From Oxyruncus cristatus (lineage: Eukaryota > Chordata > Aves > Passeriformes > Cotingidae): 64,000 nt of DNA. This document shows, in pieces, positions 60,301 to 64,000 of the stretch. The notes under the pieces were generated by a model. The model did not search any database and had not been told where the DNA came from. It saw nothing but the letters and a program-made list of their open reading frames with translations. Each line of letters begins with the position of its first letter. Position 1 is the stretch's first letter. The translations under genes were made by a program, and so were the position numbers. The stretch lies in the NCBI GenBank assembly GCA_013399855.1, contig VXAY01006827.1:1417298-1481297 (forward strand), written 5' to 3'.

Positions 60301-60821
60301 CATAAGGAAGTTTAAGAACTTCTTACTGACTATGGTAATATGAGACACTATTTCCTGCTGATGTCTGAATTACTGCTCTGTGGATTAGTTCAAGTAACTC
60401 CTCCTGAGAACACATTACACACGAAGAAAGAGTGTTGCCAGAACAGTAGCAGCTGACAGTATCCTCTGAACTCCTCTCCTGTGTCTCATCAACCCACAGT
60501 TCACACTGTGGAGCTGGAACAGACTGTACTTCTGCTAAACTGTGTTTTAAAACAGGCAGATGCACCAGTACCAGACTGCAGTTACCTAGTCACACAACAC
60601 ACTGCCTGAACTGGCTAAAGAAAGAGCATGTGGAGAAGCAGAAGCTGTTACCTGTGGGCAGAGAGGGAAAAGCATCCACAGAACGATAAAGTTCCTCGGT
60701 GTTTTCAGCGCTGCGTGGAGGCACAAAGAGCTCTGCCGGGTCACAAACAGAGGGAAGGTCCAACACACTGCTCTCCTCTGAGTTAAGACTTGGTGACATC
60801 TCTGTTCCTTCCATGGTCCCA
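29859..60821 (-). CDS. SHLD1: SHLD1, Shieldin complex subunit 1 (C20orf196 family)
   Basis: SHLD1 works with SHLD2, SHLD3 and REV7 as shieldin. It is recruited downstream of 53BP1-RIF1 to double-strand breaks, limits end resection and favours end joining, including class-switch recombination (family knowledge). Two coding exons are clear: 60652-60821, with ATG at 60814 and first residues [25 protein letters not shown]; and 29859-30379, carrying the C-terminal domain. Both are phase 1 at the junction (ACA|G then GA|GAG). Together they give 227 residues, against 205 in human as I recall. Diagnostic segments are [12 protein letters not shown] near 110-121, [10 protein letters not shown] near 138-147, and [13 protein letters not shown] near 160-172. 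The N-terminus shares the SEESS.LDLPS.CD pattern with human SHLD1. A 96-nt cassette exon at 39243-39338 could add 32 residues. The position next to CHGB and in the same direction matches human 20p12. Confidence 0.93.
32102..32320 (+). mobile_element. CR1 LINE, old 3' fragment
   Basis: It reads like the CR1 ORF2 end with decay: GGCTATTAGGAAAAATTTCT, CAGGCTGCCCAGGGAAGTGG and CACCATTCCTGGAGGTATTT, then a 3'UTR-like GGACTCAATGATCT and a final TTCTATTTTATTCT. It differs clearly from the younger copies at 40634 and 44139, so it belongs to an older subfamily. Confidence 0.85.
32565..32740 (+). mobile_element. CR1 LINE, second old 3' fragment
   Basis: It matches the pattern of another CR1 subfamily end: TGGATGCCCCAACCCTGGCA, TTCAAAGCCAGGTTGGATAA, GCCTTGAGCAACCTGGTCTA and GTGGGAGGTGGCCCTG. 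It ends CATTCCATGATTCTATG. It lies 245 bases beyond the previous fragment in the same direction but is a different subfamily, so it is a separate insertion. Confidence 0.85.
39243..39338 (-). CDS. SHLD1: Candidate SHLD1 cassette exon
   Basis: On the minus strand a pyrimidine tract (TTTCTCTTCCCCCCAG) and then TTTTACAG precede a 96-nt open stretch ending TATAG|GTTATA. It is phase 1 at both ends, so it fits between the two clear SHLD1 exons without breaking the frame. It adds [16 protein letters not shown] and more (32 residues with the split codons). The SD pairing faintly recalls the SSDVDPDTS part of human SHLD1, but this is weak. The donor is poor (GTTATA). It may be a real middle exon, an alternative one, or chance. 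Confidence 0.4.
40634..41060 (+). mobile_element. CR1 LINE, young 5'-truncated copy
   Basis: This encodes the last part of CR1 ORF2 without interruption: [59 protein letters not shown] and [20 protein letters not shown]. The usual stop is missing just after VALSAIV (it reads on through WEPRWCW). The 3'UTR follows and ends GATTCTCTGATTCTATGAT. It is truncated at its 5' end and cannot move by itself. Confidence 0.93.
41931..41970. repeat. 20-bp tandem duplication
   Basis: GCCCAAATCCTTAACATAAT (41931-41950) is followed directly by GCCCAAATATTTAACATAAT (41951-41970), with two mismatches. A short local duplication in the SHLD1 intron. Confidence 0.9.
44139..44473 (+). mobile_element. CR1 LINE, young 5'-truncated copy
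   Basis: It starts inside ORF2 at the [15 protein letters not shown] segment and runs open through [19 protein letters not shown] and [20 protein letters not shown] to VALSAKV-stop. The 3'UTR follows and ends GATTCCGTGATCAG. Much of it is identical to the copy at 40634-41060, including the [11 protein letters not shown] wording, so both come from the same recent subfamily. Confidence 0.92.
49945..49972. repeat. A-rich simple repeat
   Basis: Runs of A broken by single G. No retrotransposon body is recognisable just upstream, so I treat it as simple sequence and not as a retrocopy tail. Confidence 0.6.
50109..50283. repeat. A/C-rich low-complexity tract
   Basis: This begins with AATCAATCAATCAAAC and continues with AACAAACAAAACC, ACCAACCAACCAACC and AAACCCAAACCCC words, with very little G or T. 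The complementary strand is G/T-rich with closely spaced GG and GGG. Protein frames read from it are artefacts. Confidence 0.85.
53476..53524. repeat. Two adjoining perfect hairpins
   Basis: TTTTGTGGATGC (53476-53487) pairs with GCATCCACAAAA (53494-53505) around the loop ATTTCA: 12 perfect base pairs. AAGAACTG (53504-53511) pairs with CAGTTCTT (53517-53524) around TACGG: 8 perfect base pairs. The two stems share two bases. They lie in the SHLD1 intron. Confidence 0.9.
53931..53949. repeat. T-run followed by poly(A) run
   Basis: A short T run passes directly into a run of A, then GGAAACC. Simple sequence only. Confidence 0.6.
55170..55185 (+). promoter_or_regulatory. CTCF-like motif, plus orientation
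   Basis: CACTAGAGGGCAG fits the vertebrate CTCF core (CASYAGRKGGCRS) at all 13 positions. A single motif match is common by chance in 64 kb, so occupancy is unproven. Confidence 0.4.
55436..55450 (-). promoter_or_regulatory. CTCF-like motif, minus orientation
   Basis: On the minus strand AAGCAGAGGGCGC fits the CTCF core at 12 of 13 positions. It lies about 260 bases from the plus-strand motif and points the other way. Confidence 0.35.
59096..59323 (-). other. Unassigned open frame behind a possible splice acceptor
   Basis: On the minus strand a T-rich tract (TTTATTTTTTTTGTGTATGAG) is followed by 75 codons and TGA. The text looks protein-like: [57 protein letters not shown]. It is mixed acidic, basic and aliphatic with helix-like spacing. 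I do not recognise a family. It could be a terminal alternative exon, a decayed retrocopy or transposon piece, or chance. It lies 1.3 kb downstream of the first SHLD1 coding exon, inside the intron. Confidence 0.25.
60652..60821 (-). CDS. SHLD1: SHLD1 first coding exon
   Basis: The acceptor is GTCTGCAG, followed by a seven-base leader TGGGACC and the ATG at 60814-60812, which has a good Kozak context (ACCATGG). The exon encodes 54 codons plus one base and ends at the donor ACAG|GTAACA. An acceptor upstream of the ATG implies at least one non-coding exon further right. Confidence 0.92.
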
Positions 60822-63580
60822 CTGCAGACATAAATGCAACTGAGCTGGGTTTTTAGAACATGAAAATCTAAGCAGAAGTCAACACAAATGACGTGGCATT
60901 TTAGTACCACTTTATGAGCTGTGAGAAATCATTTTAGCACAATCACATTTCATTTAAAAAAAGAAGCACAAATTTAAAGATGTAAAGAAAGAACAACAGT
61001 GAATCCCATAGACGACAGCCCTCAGCCCTAAGTAGGATAACTAGGAGTCCACAATAAACCTGGCTTTCTTAGAGGCTTTCCAGAAGTACAGACACAGGCC
61101 CCAAAACTAGGAACCCATGGAGTCTATACCCTCCAGGGTAAAAAACCAAAACAATTCAGAAGGAAGTATGTTCTACAGGGTCCCTTTCCACCGATGCTTC
61201 CAGAAGTCTCAAGTTAAACCCACCCCTCTTGCCTATGTTCACTGGCAGAAAGAAAAGGCATCTTAAAACTTGGCAGTCTCAGTCTCACAGGGATGGCAAA
61301 GACCTCCTGGTGCGGAGACACTTGGGCTATGTTGTATACCCTGTGCACAACACTCTGGAAAGCTTTGGTTGAGGCATCCCCACACCCCAACATCCATCTG
61401 TCAAGCACCCTCAACCCATCCACCACCACAGAGGGCAAGAACACACAGCTGGGTGGAGAGCAGGGCAGGGCTGGTGCCACTCAGCTCCACATCAAGGGCC
61501 GCAGCGGACGGGCAACTCTTCTGGAGAGGATGAAACTAAAGTGTTCCAGTCCAGCAGCTCCAAGCACAGTCATACAAGTGTCTGGGACAGAAGAGGAGTG
61601 AAATGCAAAAACTTGGGAGGGCAGGAGCGCCTGTTTCACTAAGAGTGACAGGACAGAGGAACCAGACCCAGGGGTCAGGAAGTGGCCTGTGACCCGTCAG
61701 GCTCACATTTATCTTTTCTTCTATAAAATGGACAAATTCTTGTCTCAGGGTTATTATCAGTAAGGAATATTACAGGCACAGAGGGCAAAGAAATCCCCAG
61801 AAGGGATTACTACTGAAAAATAAAGTCAATACCCCCATGAGAAGATTTAAAAAAACAAAAACAAAAACCAAAAACAAACAAACAAAAAAAAAAACCAAAA
61901 AATGCCAAACACAAAAAAAAAACCAAAAAAAACCCCACCAGAATCCCACCATTCCTCAGGTGATTCTGTGCTGAGTGAACTTGTAGCTAAGATGCACCTC
62001 TGACCTTTCAAAATGCTGACCAGTTCACTAATGAAGAGAGTGGCAGTGTTGGCTGTAATACCAGAGAAGAGCAGCTGCCTTGCCTTGGAGGGACAAGGTC
62101 CATGCATTCACAGAAGTTTCCAGGAAAAAGGGAGTGGAAGGTTAAAAACAAAACAAAGTACAGAACCCTCTTCCGCAGACCAGTCACTGCAGAAGGAAGC
62201 TTCTCCTCCCTTGCTCTTCAAGTCCCAAAACATAAACAATCTGTGCATGAGGAACACACAGAAACTTCCCTCACATACTGTGTCCATGATGTGTGCTACT
62301 TTTTAAGTACATTTTAGAGAACTGCCTATTTCAGCCATTGGTCTGGAAAAACAAAAAAACACAAACCCACACCGAAACCACAATGAATTCTATCCCTCCA
62401 AGGGTAAGTGGCAAATTACAGCAATAGGAGCTGCTGCTGTGATATCAGACTGTCACTGATGGGGTTGCAGTGGTCCTGGCTGTCTCTGTCAGCTGCCTGT
62501 GCTGGTCCCCTTCTTTGTCTTGCCACAACAGGACTAACATGTGCAACCATGTTTTGATCTGGTTTATATAAAATAAATCAGCTGTATTAAAAAAAAAAAA
62601 GAATTTCTCCCTGTAGTTCTCCTAGGTCAAGTACACAGCAATCCCACTCCCAAAAGTGATGGTGAGACCTGTTTGTGAGAATAGGCTCAGCCCTGGGCCT
62701 TCAGGCCTATGAAAGAGAGGCACTGTTATCTCTGTGCCATACCTGTTAAGAGCTCTGATACGCAAACAGTCCCCCTGGGCAGAGTCCAGGAGCAATCAGT
62801 CTGTTACTGCTTCAGGATTCCCTCGTTGTTCCTTCATGGTTTGTCAACCCCATCTTGCTGGAATGAAAGGAACAGGTCAGTTAGATGCTTCACATCAGCT
62901 GATTTCGCTGATGGACAGCGTGACCTTTCAAAGTACATACGCCAGCCGATGTCAACAGTCAGTCATCACATACACCCTTGTTTGTTGGGTCTGGCATAGG
63001 GGAAAGGTTTTCCTAGGAATCAGAAACGGCACATCTAGTAAGGCACTGGAATGCTTCTGACAGCAGTGGAGATCTCCTGGAAAAGGGTTGGTCTACTCTA
63101 GAAATAAAGTCAAGAGTTTCTTTACAAGAAGCTGCCTGATCGGGCTGTTATTCAAAATCCATCAAGCAGGGAAGCCAATTAAAGCTGGCAACCTTCCCTC
63201 CCTCCTGTGGAGAGCAGGTATTTCCCCAACAGGTTTATCTCACAGTGCCTTGATGTCAACAGATAACTTGTGCTGTGTCAAACCTCAACCAGGAAACGTG
63301 TTTTAAGAGTGCCACATAACCCACCCTGTAGAGTAAACCACAGGCTCACAAAACCCAAATCCTGTTTCCCACCCTCTGCCATTACCAAAATTATTTTCAG
63401 TGAGCAACCAGGAGCAGTTTCAGGAGGAAACCGGATTTTCCTCTGGGCCACCCTCAAACGGTGGAAATGCTACGAGGCATTACCCAAAGGTGTGCCACCA
63501 GTCCCGCACAGGCTCTCCCGGCTGGCAGCACACCCGGAATGAGCAATGGATACGGGCGGGGTGTGAGGCGCTGGCCTTAC
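60822..63580 (-). other. SHLD1: SHLD1 5' intron
   Basis: Between the CpG island and the acceptor of the first coding exon. It contains an A/C tract and a short poly(A) run near 62588. No protein family is recognisable. A further non-coding 5' exon could lie here unseen. Confidence 0.5.
61849..61942. repeat. A/C-only low-complexity tract
   Basis: Starts with AAAAAACAAAAACAAAAACC and continues in A runs broken by CC, CAAAC and ACCCC, almost without T or G on the plus strand. Same kind as the tracts in CHGB intron 1 and at 50109. A shorter one of the same style occurs at 62347-62376. Confidence 0.8.
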
Positions 63581-64000
63581 CCACCGCCCTGCTCAGCTGG
63601 TTTGGGCGGATGCAGGTGAGGGGATTCTCTTCATCCCGGTGTCCTTTCTCTCCCCTTTTCCTCCAGGCAGGCACGGAATTATTTCAACGACCGCTCCCTT
63701 GGCAGTGGAGGGCAACAAGGGCAACACAGGGCGAGCCAGGCCCCCGCAACGCCGGAGCACCCCGCGGCCTGGGCGCGGCCGCTGTGCCCACCCCCTCACC
63801 AGGCCCCGAGGAGAAACGCAGCTGCAGCGCCCCAAGGGCAGCCACACGTCTTGGAGGGGGATAAAGGGAAAGCCAAAAGCACGGCAGGGCCGTCCCGGGC
63901 AAGGCCGTGCTTCCACAGCCCGCCTCAGGCCCTCCACTCCGCCGCGGGGCCCACCGAGGGCCCTCCCGCTCCGAGCCCGGAGTGAAGCGGGCAGGAGCCT
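63500..64000 (-). promoter_or_regulatory. SHLD1: CpG island, likely SHLD1 promoter and first non-coding exon
   Basis: G+C and CpG rise sharply and stay high to the window edge, with clusters such as GGGCGCGGCCGC and CTCCGCCGCGGGG. On the minus strand a GTGG|GTAAGG donor at 63580/63581 could end a non-coding first exon lying to the right of it. A plus-strand GCAG|GTGAGG donor at 63615/63616 would suit a transcript going the other way. Start sites cannot be set from sequence alone. Confidence 0.6.

Larger units (their letters stand above)
39339..60651 (-). other. SHLD1: SHLD1 intron, right part
   Basis: Apart from the CR1 copies, the A/C tract, the hairpins, the CTCF-like motifs and the open frame listed separately, I recognise nothing. 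Open frames of 60-130 codons on both strands lack family resemblance and paired splice sites. Confidence 0.6.

Overview
This is a vertebrate, almost certainly avian, nuclear DNA window. The evidence is spliced genes with GT/AG introns and long introns, plus several CR1 LINE tails that end in the ATTCTATG-type octamer typical of birds. The gene order TRMT6 - CHGB - SHLD1 is also the order I know from human chromosome 20p12. I cannot name the species. There is one scaffold gap (24765-25608, all N) and a single ambiguous base at 15245.

Layout: (1) 1-4500, plus strand: the last three coding exons and the 3'UTR of TRMT6, the non-catalytic subunit of the tRNA m1A58 methyltransferase. Its upstream exons lie left of the window. 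(2) 5340-15200, minus strand: a complete five-exon CHGB (chromogranin B) gene. I joined it exon by exon with consistent phases; it gives 680 residues, against 677 for human as I recall. TRMT6 and CHGB converge, with 3' ends only about 1 kb apart. The CHGB first exon sits in a CpG-rich promoter. (3) 15260-about 28100: intergenic DNA with no gene that I can support. It holds one minus-strand CR1 fragment, one larger CR1 copy broken by the assembly gap, and possible conserved non-coding DNA. (4) about 28100-64000, minus strand: SHLD1 (Shieldin complex subunit 1). The last coding exon is at 29859-30379, the first coding exon at 60652-60821, and a 30-kb intron lies between. A CpG island at the right edge (about 63500-64000) is the likely promoter. 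The long intron contains several CR1 tails, A/C-rich low-complexity tracts, one candidate cassette exon, an unassigned 75-codon open frame, CTCF-like motifs and a double hairpin.

The three genes have unrelated jobs: tRNA modification, secretory-granule cargo and double-strand-break end protection. They are linked by conserved synteny, not by a shared pathway. I saw no operon, CRISPR array, tRNA or rRNA gene, or intact virus. I did not find a clearly new biological system. The best leads are the phase-compatible SHLD1 cassette exon, the unassigned open frame at 59096-59323, and the perfect tandem hairpins at 53476-53524.
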